A DNA stretch of 64,000 nt from Dactylonectria macrodidyma (GCA_020744425.1 JAGMUV010000012.1:558001-622000); one strand, 5' to 3'. Counted from the stretch's first letter, positions 49,256 to 60,143 are shown. Program-made: numbers and translations. Notes: a model not told the origin generated them from the sequence alone.

Positions 49256-51717
49256 CTCCTTGAGTGCGCGAGGGCTCCAGTGACTTAGCGGACATGGATC
49301 TGATCCAATTAAAACGCCGGAAAAAACTAGTGACACAAGATAGCTAACAAATTGGCTGGTGATAGAAGTCCCAGCATTCAGGCTTTTTACAAAGAGCTAC
49401 ATCGCACGTCAGACAGCCCCACTGAACCTGTGTACCTGTACGAGGCCCACGAGGCTGCCGCCCTTGTGGCCGCCGGGCCCGGCTGTTGATGCTATTCGCA
49501 TCTAGCTGTTGCAATGGGCCCTGCCTTCTAGGGCGTTTAAAGCTCTGACTTCTGGCTCCAATTTGAACGCCCTGACAGGCCAAACAGCGGGATTTCTTCC
49601 CTCTATTTCCTGGCTGATGCTGTTCCAATGGAATAACTGTGTTGCCAGCACGATATCTCTGTCTTGAAGAGCCCTGACTTCCGTAGGTCTTGAAGATATC
49701 GTCTATAAGGGCCTGTTGCCAACGGCTCTGTGATTTATAGGGTGTCCAAGCCGGCCGGCCTTTGAGCTGCAAAAGGAAGCTATTTGCAAGGGCTGTTGCA
49801 AGGAGGAAGGACCAGGTTAGGACCCGGGCCGGGCCCCGGCGTTGACGATGGTCTGAGTGCATGTTTGACCGCAGATGATCAGCTATATCAACAGCGTTCA
49901 TGTTGTTATTATAATGGGCAGCTATAGATGGAAGAGATAGCTGCAAGACGCTGTGGCTGCCGAATTTCTGCTTGATTGAACGACTGTATGGCTGTGTTGA
50001 ATTAGGTCTCTTTCTTTTCCGTATAACAGTCTCAGGGCCTTGATAGACTGTTGATAAAAACAACACTAAGGCATTGTCTTTCCATGCAATTTGATTGACC
50101 TTAGAAGCTATTAGTAGGGCGTTTTCTAGAGCTTAGTTTCTTAGGGCCATAGGGTTAGATGGTCTTCCTACCTTATTATCAGGGGTAGGCCAGCTACAGA
50201 TCCGGCCCCAAGGCCACAGCCCCTTTCCCTTCCTATCATTTTCCTTTGCAACAACAATATCGCGAAATAGCCCACAGTTCGTACGGCAGGTCCCGGTGGC
50301 CCCGATGCCTAAGATTCTGAGGGCTTTGAAGAGGTCCGGCGATGAGAAGAGGTTATCAAGGAAGACATGATAGGTCCCTTCAGGCAGCTTATTTACTAGG
50401 GCAATAACGACAGCTTGAGTCGGATTTAGCGGTGGTAGAGTTGGAATATTAACCATCTCTTCTAAGGGCTCGTCTGAGGTATTATTATCTAGGGCTTCCT
50501 CATCGGCTGAGTCCTCTGATGAAGAGCTATAGATAATACTGTTAGAGTTCTCATCAGAGCCCTCGTCAGAGCCCTCGTTAGAGCCCTCGTTAGAGCCCTC
50601 GTCAGAGCCCTCATCAGAGCCCTCGTCAGAGCCCTCGTCAGAGCCCTTATCAGAGCCCTTATTAAAGCTCTTATTGAGGCTATTGTCTGGGGCTACAGCT
50701 ACGGCCCGGGCCCTAGCTATAGCTTCAACACCAACAGGGCCGTATTTTGGGCCGGGTTGATGCCAATACCACTGTAAAAGATATCCCCGAGCAGCTAGGG
50801 CCCAGACCTTAAGCCCTGTAGGCGTTGGTTTGGTCTTGATCGTCACCTTATGCCGGGACTGTCCTTTAAAGCCGATGATGCCTTCATCTATGCCAATAAT
50901 GCTGCCAATTTCAACAAGCCGGACAGCTGTTTCCATCATAAAATAAGACCATTCGTTGACCTTGTTGAACGGGGCCGGCACGCCTATCTCAACACAATCC
51001 GGGTCATAGATTCAAAGCCGTCTTTTTAGTAGGGAAAATCGATCAAAGGTCATGAGCTGTATAATTGGATGACTAGGGACCCAATTGTCTGCTGCTGAGG
51101 CCTTCCAATGATCCTGGTATCGATATTCCTTATGCAAGGTCATATATATCAAGATGCCTAGCCAGATATAGACCTCTGCAACAGATGTTGGCTTCCAACG
51201 GTCCTGACGATGATATCTACCAGATTGAACAGCCGGGCCCGGGCCCGGCTCTGGGGCTGGTGCCTCGTTTGTGTATTGAACCCATCGTTCGACTAGCTGT
51301 TCAGGAAGAAATTGCTGAAATAGCTGTAGGGGCGTTGGTGGCAGTGGCTGCCGTACAAGGAAATCGCGGTCCGGGACGTTGAACGGTTCAAATTGGCTGC
51401 CTACGGCGTCTGTAGGTTTGATATCTGGTCTGTAGGTGCTATCGGCATCTTGCTCACGGCGGCTCCTAGATATCTGCAGTTGCATTAGATATCTAGCTTC
51501 CTTGTTGGCCCGGCTGCTGCCGCTGCTGCTGCTGTGGCCGCCGCGGCGGCGTTGTCCTGGTCCTTTGACAGTTAATTCGGGTGCCATGTCTATGATGTCA
51601 GGTGTTGAATGAATTAGATACATAGAAAATTAGCTGCGGGGGGTTTTTTAGGTCCCTCAATGTAGCGACGTTGTTGTGGGGCCGCTAAGTCACTGGAGCC
51701 CTCGCGCACTCAAGGAG
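49256..51717 (-). mobile_element. PiggyBac-like DNA transposon inserted in LINE ORF1
   Basis: 2,462 bp with near-perfect 37-bp inverted repeats starting CTCCTTGAGTGCGCGAGGGC. AT flanks it on both sides (49254-49255 and 51718-51719). Because the interrupted ORF1 codons are restored by keeping a single AT, the 2-bp AT is a true duplication and not part of the repeat. Known piggyBac elements duplicate TTAA, so this group differs. A short relative lies at 4490-5068. Confidence 0.9.
49344..51587 (-). pseudogene. PiggyBac-like (DDE_Tnp_1_7) transposase with two in-frame stops
   Basis: One frame of 747 codons from ATG 51587 (MAPELTVKGPGQRRRG). The N-terminal domain has VAEVYIWLGILIYM. The catalytic part has IGIDEGIIGFKGQSRHK, YHVFLDNLFSSPDLF and NNNMNAVDIADHL, the three aspartates of the family. 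A C-terminal zinc ribbon (CLACQG ... CLTCDVALC ... CWDFYH) follows. Stops are a TGA at 51012 (CGA-type) and a TAA at 50133. [14 protein letters not shown] repeat tract (about 50555-50670) is inserted between the first and second catalytic aspartates. No frameshift. The protein would cut and paste the element; this copy needs trans help. Confidence 0.85.
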
Positions 51718-52852
51718 ATGTGGCCGTATGCTTGGCAATTGAAGCATTGCCTCAGTCGACACGACCTGTCATACAGCTCGCACTGAAAGACTTCGCCGTG
51801 CCAGATCAGACCCTCGTCAATGATCTTGTTGGCATCCTGGGGTCTGGTGAATTCAATGATGATCGAGGAAGCATTCTTTGCCGCAGATGTCCTCGTGAGC
51901 CAGCCAATGTATTTTATCCCGGCGCTCGGGATGAAAGGTCTGTTTTCCTGCAGGATATTGTCTCTGGTGTCCTCGAATTGGCTCACATCCATCGAACTGG
52001 TCCGGATGCCGTGTACGAGAACTCCGTATGTTGGGATGCGCACGGTGGCTCCATTACCAAGCCGATGCTCCCAGTCCTCAGCAAATTGTCTCAGTACCTC
52101 CATATCAGAGGTCGTAGCCGTCCTGATGCTAAGGTCGCCGCTTTTGAGCTGGTTAGTTGAGACCGTTCTGATCTTCTCTATGTGTTCGTTTTCGCTCTGT
52201 TCTATAGCACGGTCTACGTGTGCTTTCAGACTACGAGGGTTCATCGCCCGTAGGTTAGCTATGGTAAGCGGGTTCCGGATGTTCACTATGATCTCACGGA
52301 GCACTTGCGCAGGCGGGGCCTTGTGGTGGTTCAGCGGACTATGCATGCTTGTAGCTAGCTCATTTCCAGCCGCTATGGATGCATAGGTCCGTAGCAGGCT
52401 CGGTCGGTTGTGCTGGTCTGCGGATCTCTCTCACCATTGTCATAACTGTTCGGCTGATATCGGTCGATTCTCTGGCTGCCGCCTTCATCTTCTTTTGTGC
52501 TTCGTGGCTCTCGCGTATCCCTTCCAATGTTTGCTGACCCGTGTTCGCTGCCTGTTTGAGTTCCGTCTTGATGTCGTTGAGAGCCTGCATCGTGCTTTCC
52601 GCCGTGATCTTCGATTCGGTTCTTGCCATCTGTAGTGCGTCGTGTACGGTGCCGAGGTCTAGGATGTTGTGAATCTTATTGACGAGGGATAGTGCGCCCA
52701 TGGCCATGATCTTGGCCAGGTCATGGGGAACGGGTTGGTCTTTCGCGCGTTCGATGCATAGGATGGCGTCCCTGAGGTATTTGCCGAGTTGCGTGGCGTG
52801 CTCGCGGAATTCGGCGGGCCATGCCACATCTTGGGGCCACGAAGTCGCCATA

Positions 52853-53069
52853 CCGTAGAAACTCGAGAAATTCAACCTCTTGGCAAAGTGGATACTCCCA
52901 GATTCTGCATCATTCAGTGGCTGCTCTGGAAATAAGTAGGATTTTAAAATAGAAACTGCAGCTGTAACTGGATATAATTGGGACTGAGTGGGACTCTGCG
53001 GGTCTAATCGTGCATAAGCGAGGAAAAAGTGGAAATGCCAAGAGGTTGAATTTCTTGAGTTTCTACGGG
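52853..53069. mobile_element. 217-bp MITE just upstream of the LINE ORF1 start
   Basis: Inverted repeats of about 31 bp start CCGTAGAAACTCGAGAAATT on the left; the right arm differs at about one base and carries one extra terminal C. TA flanks both sides (52851-52852 and 53070-53071), suggesting a Tc1/mariner-type MITE. The left TA overlaps the ATG of LINE ORF1. Confidence 0.8.
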
Positions 53070-53387
53070 TACTTGTCTGGAATCGCACTGGGCAATGCGA
53101 TAGACTGCAGGCTATTCAATTGACCTGTTGGAGAGGCGTATAGGGTGCTGTTTGCGGCTGTTATTTCAAAAATTCGTTCTCGCTGTTATGAAAAGTTTTT
53201 TTCGAGCGATTAAATTCATTCATTCATTCATTCACTTGTTGAGTCAACGACTTTTTGCTCCGTCAGTGGCTAAATCACGAGAACCCCCCCCAGTAATGCT
53301 GCGCCACAAAGCTCAGCTGAAAGAAGATCCCTCAGCTCCCCGACAGTATCATCCTCCACACCATCCACACCATCTTCACGTTCTAGC

Positions 53388-54329
53388 ATGAAGCCAACGA
53401 CAACGCGCTATCTGGATGGCGAGGTGCACGCCTACCAAGTTTCCGGCGGCGTAGGCGGGCCACTGGAACTGGTGGCAACCTACCGCATCGAGGCCGCCGA
53501 CGAGATACTGGACCATGCGGTGGCCCCAGATCTAAGCCGGGCAGCCTACACCACCTGCAACAGCGTGGTATGCATCGGACAAGACGGCCATGTGCTGTGG
53601 CACTACGACCTGGAGCCTCGCTCTACTCAACGGTACGGGTTCACTCCAAGCTGCGACTTCTCCCTCGACGGGGCTGGGCTGTGGGTATATCGCCCCGACG
53701 CCATGGCGGATCGCGGCGACCACGATATGTTGGTGGTACTGCATGCCGATACTGGCGAAGTGGTCGCCGAGGCGGATCTGGACACCACCGGCCACGGAAT
53801 CCAGCATGTCCAGCATCCCGACGGGCGGCATGTCCTGCTGGAGGTGGGCGAGGGCCAGGACGGAGTACATATCTTCCGAGCGGCCCTCACCGGCGACGGC
53901 CTGGACCTGCACTCCTACGGGTGGATCGATCGCTGCCTCGTCGACGTTGCGCCTGACGGCCGGTGGTTCATGACGGTCCATCACGGCCAGATGGGCCTGA
54001 CCGACGTCGCCTTTCACGCCTTTCCCGATGGCGAGGTGGTGCTGTGCCTCCCCGTTGCGGCCTTTGGCTACCAGGGCAGCGAAGCCTTCATACACTGGAG
54101 CGGCGGCTTCCTCGACGCAGACATGGCCATCGTCACCACCATCGGCAAGGCCGACGACCAGGAGTGGCGCCATCACCACCGGGTCGACCTGCGCACCGGC
54201 GCACCGCTCGGCCGCTTCGAGCCGGACTGCCGTCATGGCTACGACTTCAAACCCCTGGGTGACGGCACCTGGATCGCCTCAGACCCCGACGGCAACCCCG
54301 TCCGCCGCCGCCTGTCGCTCGATCTCTGA
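53388..54329 (+). CDS. Orphan beta-propeller-like protein, bacterial in appearance
   Basis: Intronless, 313 residues, not recognised as a named family. The sequence has repeated strand-turn blocks of the propeller type: HAVAPDLSRAAYTTCNSVVC, IGQDGHVLWHYDL, CDFSLDGAGLWVYRP, MLVVLHADTGEVVAEADLDT, VDVAPDGRWFMTVHHGQMG. There is no signal peptide or membrane span, so a cytosolic protein is likely. The coding region is visibly well above 60 % G+C with G/C-heavy third positions, unlike the neighbours. The upstream leader (CCTCCACACCATCCACACCA) looks fungal. Composition and the lack of introns suggest transfer from a high-G+C bacterium such as an actinomycete; that is inference. The whole frame is intact amid dead transposons, which suggests recent arrival or selection. 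Confidence 0.75.
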   Translation: MKPTTTRYLDGEVHAYQVSGGVGGPLELVATYRIEAADEILDHAVAPDLSRAAYTTCNSVVCIGQDGHVLWHYDLEPRSTQRYGFTPSCDFSLDGAGLWVYRPDAMADRGDHDMLVVLHADTGEVVAEADLDTTGHGIQHVQHPDGRHVLLEVGEGQDGVHIFRAALTGDGLDLHSYGWIDRCLVDVAPDGRWFMTVHHGQMGLTDVAFHAFPDGEVVLCLPVAAFGYQGSEAFIHWSGGFLDADMAIVTTIGKADDQEWRHHHRVDLRTGAPLGRFEPDCRHGYDFKPLGDGTWIASDPDGNPVRRRLSLDL

Positions 54330-54371
54330 GCATAAAATAGAATCTATCTATAGTTGTGGGCAACTCCACTA

Positions 54372-54492
54372 TCAACAAGTACCTAGCTTGACTACCTCAA
54401 TGTGTCTGTTATATAATGCTGCATCAAGCGGTGTCTTTCCAGAGTTTGTTACAACTCCAATATCGGCACCCTTGTCAATCAGTAGCTTCACT
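54372..54492 (-). pseudogene. Ankyrin-repeat gene fragment cut by the hAT element
   Basis: The minus strand encodes VKLLIDKGADIGVVTNSGKT followed by PLDAALYNRHIEVVKLGTC and a stop at 54372. This is one ankyrin repeat plus the start of the next. Its upstream part ends exactly at the left end of the hAT element (54493). No continuation was found on the other side. Confidence 0.7.
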
Positions 54493-57263
54493 CAGTGCTG
54501 CATAGCCACGCGTGTTGTTTCATACTGTTTCATATGAAACTGAAACAGTCCCTGGACCCGGTTTCATACGAAACTGTAACTCTCCCAGTTTCATATGTTT
54601 CAGTCGGTTTCATATGTTTCATATACGCCCGATGAGACCCAAATGTCTTAGTACTTAACCAAGAAAATTTCGCAAACCAAATGCCTTCAACGCAGTTAGA
54701 AACTTGCTAACAGTAAATATGTCATCAGCTTCGCCCGCTCCCTTGTTATCGGAGCCTTCTGACGAGGTCTTGGGACCTGCTTCGCCTGACTCTCCCGTTC
54801 CCGCCAAGCGCGCATTGCATCGTTCTCCCTCTGATCGGGCTGGCAAGCGCGCCAAAGGCCGTACAAACAAAAGCACTTGGAACGAGGCGCGTGACCCTTA
54901 TGAAGAGAGAGGAGAGAAAGCTCGCGATACCTCATACCACGAAATTTGGTACTGCAAGCACTGCGACTCCACGAAAAAGCCTAATTCGGTAACGACGAAC
55001 CTGAGCCGAGCCCGCAAGCACCTGCGGGACTTTCATGGCATCCGGGTTATCGAGCATGTAGAAAGGTCGGATCTGAAGAAGCAGCAACATGGCACCATTA
55101 CGGATTGGTTTGGAAGCCAGGAGGAACGTCAAGCCAATCGAGACCTTAATGAGGAAAAATATTTGGCAAACGCTATTAATATTCCTGCATTCGAGGAAGC
55201 ACTCGCCAGGCTTCTTGCGGTTCGCAATATCGCCCACACATTCATCGAATACCCCGAGTTTCATGCTGTTATACTCTCCTGTAACTATATGGCCCGGGAC
55301 GTCCTCCTACGCAGCCGCAGTGCGGTGCCGAAGCTTCTCGAAAAGCCTTTCGCTCAACACAAACAAGGCCTCGTCAAGAAGCTTCACAATTCTCTCTCAT
55401 CCATGGTCCACTTCACCATTGACATGTGGACCTCATCGGAACAGAAGGCGGCATACCAGGCAATCGTGGTCCATTTTGTAGATGCGGAGACGAGAGAAGT
55501 CGCTCAAGCGTTATTGTCACTGCGCGAGTTCAAAGGAAGCCACAACGGGAAATTGCAAGCCAAGGCTTTCCTGGATGTTGTCGAAGAGTACGACCTCGGC
55601 GGAAAGGTTGGCTACTTTACGATGGATAATCACGATGCCAACGATACTATGCTTGACGATATCGCAAAAGAGATTGATGGTTTAGATCCGGTTGCCAGGC
55701 GACTACGCTGCAGTGGCCACATCATGAACCTCATCGTTCAAGCCTTCCTCTTTCGGAGTACCGGTAAGGCAAAGAAGATCCAGGAGGATGAGCAAGAGGG
55801 GATTGATGAGGCGTATGAGCGACTGTGCAGGCTATCCGAAAAAGAAGAAGGGGGCGTCATTACGAAGGCACAAGCCACCGAGGAATGGCGGGAGTTTAAT
55901 GTTCTGGGGAAGCTCCACAACTTGTGCATGTATTCAAGGAGCTCTACCAGCATCTGCAACGACTTCAAGGCCGAGATTGGCAGGGCCTTGCCGAGGGACA
56001 ATGATACACGCTGGAATTCATGGTTTCGTCTTATTGACGTGGCAATTGAGAGGCGGGCAAAGCTCATGGATTGGATTCAAGAAAATCATGCCAAGATCGA
56101 GAAAGATGCACTGGACCACAACGACTGGAACGAGCTCCGAGATATCCATGCGTTTCTACAACCATTTCACCAGATCTCGGTACGCCAAGGCCGGGAGAAC
56201 ACACTCGATGAAGTTCTATCTCATATGGATTTCCTCCATCATCACTTCACGCAGGCTAAAGACAAGGCTTTCAGTAACCCACGCTTCTACGCCCGCTTTC
56301 ACGTGGCTTGGCTAAAGTTCGAGAAGTATTACCAGCTTACCGAACAGGCCCCCGTGTACGTGGCCGGTATTCTCCTCCACCCAGCACTCCGAAAGAGCTA
56401 TCTGAGTGAGCAGTGGAAGAGAAACCCAGCCTGGGTTAGCAATGCCGTGAAATCTGTCAGAAAGATTTGGTCCACAGAGTACAAGAGCTACCAGCTCCAA
56501 GATCAACAACAGGAGAAAGGGCAAGAACTCGACGAGTTCGATCGCTGGAGGCAGAAGGTGTACAGCACAGCGAGCGAGGTGAAGGATGAATTCGACCGCT
56601 TTATTTATGTAAGTAATTTGAAGCCTTCTACCTAATGGCCAGGTTTTGACGATACTTCGCAGGGCTCACAAGTTGGGATTGGACAACACACGGCCTTGCA
56701 GTGGTGGCTTGAACCGACCCAGCGAGAGAATTTTCCCCTCCTCTGCCGTATGGCCATTGACATATTCTGCATCCCTCCGATGTCTACGGAAGCAGAGCGA
56801 ATTTTCTCAGGCGCAAGACGGCAGGTTACATGGGATAGAAGTAGCATGTCTGCCAAAATGGTAGAGGCATGTGAGTGCATTAAAAGCTGGATAAGTGTTC
56901 CAAAGGGGAAAAGCAGGCCGCTTCTTGCAGGGGTGTTTAGGGGAGCGGATGATATCGACGCGGCTGTAAGGATACTCCAAGAAGATATAGAGATGGGCAA
57001 GGGGGGAAGAAAGCGATGGCGAGGCTAGCGAATTGGTAGCATAGGTAGGTAGGCAATGCTAGACATCTTTGAGGTGCCTAGTGGTAAGGTGTATATCGGG
57101 TCCGAGCTTGCTAAAGAGAGGGGGAAGAAAACAAAGGAATTAGATATTGATTGATATGAAACTGAAACCGGTTTCATATGAAACTGAAACTACACTGGCG
57201 TCCGGTTTCATGAAACTGAAACTCACCCCAGTTTCAGTTTCATAGCGTGTCTATGCAGCACTG
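54493..57263 (+). mobile_element. hAT element, nearly intact
   Basis: The ends are CAGTGCTGCATAGCCACGCG (left) and the complement of CAGTGCTGCATAGACACGCT (right, ending at 57263). Both arms are packed with GTTTCATATGAAACTGAAAC-type subterminal repeats, likely transposase-binding sites. The 8-bp flanks do not match (GCTTCACT left; ACCTCGAA right). A second copy of the right end ends at 58216, also without a matching flank (GTTGACAT). So the locus was rearranged after insertion. Confidence 0.85.
54719..57028 (+). CDS. hAT transposase (2 exons), apparently functional frame
   Basis: Exons 54719-56608 and 56663-57028 give about 751 residues. The intron (56609-56662) is GTAAGT..GCAG. A BED finger covers residues about 45-105 (IWYCKHCDSTKKPNSVTTNL ... 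HLRDFHG). The catalytic region shows VHFTIDMWTSSEQKAAYQAI and VGYFTMDNHDANDTM. After the splice come LQWWLEPTQRENFPLLCRMA and MSTEAERIFSGARR, the dimerisation block with the catalytic glutamate context. No stop interrupts it. Compared with the duplicated 3' end at 57868, one extra G in a G-run (about 57000) changes only the last dozen residues. ATG 54719 follows the left subterminal repeats. Confidence 0.85.
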
Positions 57264-57867
57264 ACCTCGAAGACCGTCTTTTTCACCATTTCAGAGGCTG
57301 GGCTTGGTTAGAACGCGCTCGTGATACTAGCTCTTGGCTGTGGGACTTTGTCAGCCCCAGCCTGGGGCTGTATTGAGTAGTGCCTTCCTCTTAAGTTGCA
57401 TATGTGATATATTCTTTAATTGACCAGATTTATCTGGTGAACTAACCACTCGGGACAAAACAGTTATTTAGTCTCGACATTGGTCTGCAACATCACTTGC
57501 CGCTTCCTAAAAAACACATGCGTATGATATATATATCAAACTGTTGCTCCTTAGTATGCATTATAATTGTATATTTCAGCTTCAACTCATTCCGGAGATG
57601 TTGAATGAAGCAGGCTAGGTTACAAAGTGAAGTTACATGATCCAATCAGCTAGGCCCATCCCGATCCCACATGTAATCTGTTCAAGAAATTCTCTCCCAG
57701 CTGACTATTAATCACTCATTTCGCGCATTCCTTGTCATACCCAATATGAATACTACATCGTAGGTTTTCTAGTCATCTGACTAAGGCTAGGATATCGGTG
57801 TATCAGAGGTTTATGCAAATTCGAGTCTTATGCCGCCACACGAGGGGTCAATCCAACACATGACTAG
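57264..57867. other. Unique spacer between two hAT right ends
   Basis: 604 bp with no coding signal. It holds a hairpin CAGCCCCAG/CTGGGGCTG (about 57350-57368). Its origin is unclear; it may be host sequence that lay between two insertions of the same hAT family. Confidence 0.5.
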
Positions 57868-58216
57868 GGCCGCTTCTTGCAGGGGTGTTTAGGGGAGCGG
57901 ATGATATCGACACGGCTGTAAGGATACTCCAAGAAGATATAGAGATGGGCAAGGGGGAAGAAAGCGATGGCGAGCCTAGCGAATTGGTAGCATAGGTAGG
58001 CAGGCAATGCCAGACATCTTTGAGGTGCCTAGTGGTAAGGTGTATGTCGGCTCCGAAGTTGCCAAAGAGAGGGGGGAAAAAAAACAAAGGAATTAGATAT
58101 TGATTCATATGAAACTGAAACCGATTTCATATGAAACTGAAACTATACTGGCGTCCGGTTTCATGAAACTGAAACTCACCCCAGTTTCAGTTTCATAGCG
58201 TGTCTATGCAGCACTG
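57868..58216 (+). mobile_element. Duplicated 3' end of the hAT element
   Basis: 349 bp match 56918-57263 with scattered substitutions: the last about 35 codons of the transposase, the 3' subterminal repeats and the right terminus. This copy has five Gs where the longer copy has six, so it keeps the probable ancestral C-terminus (GKGEESDGEPSELVA). No left end accompanies it. Confidence 0.88.
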
Positions 58217-58838
58217 GTTGACATAGCTAAGGGAGTGGAAGCAACGTAAGGGTGGAACGAGTACATCGGCGTCGCCTAGAGGCAAATCGGGCACAGGACT
58301 ACCGGCGACGTCGAAAAGCGAAACAAAACATTAATACCGCAGACCATCAAACTAAGTCGCCATGTCAAGTTGTTAAGCCAGGGACGGAGACTGGGCAGTA
58401 GTGCGCCAGATGACATTGAGGAGTTTAGACAAGATGATATCCCTGCCGAGAACATATCCATTATATCTAGCTAAGGGGGTGGTGACCCAATGCGAATGGG
58501 ATTAGGCAGGATACCTATGGTAATAAGACGAACAAGAAACAGCTCCAGCACACCATCAAGGAAACTCCGGCTGGCCTGGACCAATTATACGACCGAAGCT
58601 GGCAGAGAATCACCCGGTCCCGAAACGTATCTTTAGTGCAGACCGTCATACCTAGCCTTGATGCTTCTACTTGGTCGCCACTATCGCCTTCCCTTGTGTA
58701 GGCACCCACCAAACAAACCGAACAAGTGAGTGAGTAGTCTCAGTCTTCCAGAAGACTTGAAGCTACCCGCTTAGTGAAGAGAGAAAGGGGAGAAGAAAAA
58801 AGAATGACTGCGCTACTTTGTTCATCGACGTCCATCGT
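58217..58838. other. 3' flank of the subtilase gene, no gene recognised
   Basis: No coding signal. It contains the presumed 3' untranslated region and terminator of the subtilase (minus strand) near 58740-58838. Confidence 0.5.
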
Positions 58839-60143
58839 TTATTGACCACCAGCGTTGTAAGCAACGCGGTTCCAGCTGCCGACAGGGTCCGCAACAACAC
58901 CGGCGACTGCAGCATTCAAGATGCGGTTGGTGACAGCAGTAGATCCAGAGAGACCCTCCTTGGCGATGAAGTAGGCGGCAAGACCAGCAACATGGGGCGA
59001 AGCCATGCTGGTACCGGCGAGGTACCGGCTGGAAGTGTCGCTGAGATGGTAGGAGCTGAGGATGCTGCTGCCAGGGGCAAAGATGTCGACGAGGGATCCA
59101 TAGTTGGAGAACCAAGTGCGGAAGTTGGTGCCCTCAACAGCACCAACGGTGATGGCGGAGGGAGCAGAAGAGGGAGAGTAAAGCGAGGCGTCGTCACCGT
59201 TGTTGCCGGCAGCAACAACGACGGTGAGGCCAGCATCAGTGGCAGCCTTGACGGCCGTGTTGACCGAGGCAGTGTAGGCACCTCCGACAGACATGTTGAC
59301 AACGGCCTTGTTGGCGATGCCGCGAGACTTGGCGTTGCTGACAGCCCAGTTGAGGCCTAGGATGAGGCCAGACATGGTGCCGGAGCCGTTCTTGTCGAGG
59401 ACCTTGACGGCAACGACAGTCGCAAGCTTAGCCACGCCAAAGGTCTTACCGGCAATGGTGCCCGAGACGTGAGTGCCATGGCCGTTCTCGTCGGTGTTGG
59501 GCGAGCCGGTGATGAAGTTGGCGCCCCAGACGGCGCGGCCGCCGAACTCGGTGTGGGTGGTACGGATGCCCGTGTCGACGACGTAGACGCGGACGCCGGT
59601 GCCGGCGGTGCCGTCGTAGTAGTAGCCGGCACCGAAGGCGCCCGTGTTGCCACCGGCCTTTTGAGAGATGCGGGCGAGGCCCCAAGGAGCGTTGAGCTGC
59701 GTGGTGAAGGCGCGCTTCTTGAGGTGGTCGTACTCGGCAGCCACGCGAGTGGTGTTGACGATGCTGTCCACCTCGACATAGTCAACCTAATCATGAGTGT
59801 TAGTACAAATGTCCTATGAAGGATTGGAGTTTGGAGTGTTTCTTACTAGCTTAGACTTGGTAATGTCCTGGAGCTCCGAGGGAGGAATCTCAACGACGTA
59901 ACCCTGGAACTTGCCAATGCTGATGGTGTCGACAACACCCTTCTTGTTCTTCTGCTTGGCCTTCTTGGTGATGAACCCCTCGTGGGTCTTCCTCTCGGTG
60001 GAGTCGGTGCCGGCCTTGTACGTGACGATGTACTTGTTGGGGACGACAATGTCGGCTGAGATGTCGCTGTTCTTGATGGGCGCGTCGGCGACGGCCAGAG
60101 TGAGCAGGGCGGCGAGGCCGCAAAGAGTGGCAGTGAACTTCAT
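58839..60143 (-). CDS. Secreted subtilisin-like serine protease (S8, proteinase K family)
   Basis: Exons 60143-59847 and 59786-58839 (intron 60 nt, GTAAGA..TTAG) give 414 residues. A signal peptide (MKFTATLCGLAALLTLAVADA) leads into an inhibitor-I9 propeptide (KYIVTYKAGTDSTERKTHEG). The mature domain starts around residue 135 (FTTQLNAPWGLARIS). The triad is in YVVDTGIRTTHTEFGG (Asp), NGHGTHVSGTIAG (His) and GTSMASPHVAGLAA (Ser); the oxyanion Asn is in VVAAGNNGDDA. The length and the GLARIS entry are standard for proteinase K-type fungal proteases. These are secreted, self-processed, broad-specificity endopeptidases used in nutrition and, in some fungi, in cuticle degradation. It is complete and G+C-rich in third positions. 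Confidence 0.95.

Larger units (their letters stand above)
48737..52851 (-). pseudogene. LINE ORF1 (gag-like), split by a piggyBac-like element
   Basis: From ATG 52851 (MATSWPQDVAWPAEF) the frame encodes a coiled-coil-rich N-terminus to about 52385, where a 1-nt frameshift occurs. It resumes with ASIAAGNELATSMHSPLNHH, an RNA-binding-like middle (VRIPTYGVLVHGIRTSSMDV), and the first zinc knuckle CFNCQAYGHI. The piggyBac-like element then intervenes (49256-51717). Beyond it come GTQCKATAKCGYCAQEHAS and RKCANCKGEHEAWSNQC, and the frame stops at 48737. Joining the two sides with one AT restores the knuckle exactly. Confidence 0.82.
47430..53100 (-). mobile_element. Tad-like LINE (non-LTR retrotransposon), broken and 3'-truncated
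   Basis: In gene order: 5' region near 53100, ORF1 from ATG 52851, ORF1 end at 48737, ORF2 start at 48075, endonuclease-domain loss near 47430. No reverse transcriptase remains. Three later elements sit in it: a MITE (52853-53069), a piggyBac-like element (49256-51717) and a non-autonomous hAT (48139-48735). Boundaries of the LINE are approximate. Confidence 0.75.

Noticed and set aside
53532..54236. Long open frame antisense to the G+C-rich orphan gene (234 codons)
   Set aside because: High G+C content makes long antisense frames by chance; the plus frame has the propeller-like repeats and a good start context.
59469..59819. Plus-strand frames antisense to the subtilase
   Set aside because: Composition shadows (Ala/Gly/Val-rich) of the G+C-biased protease gene.
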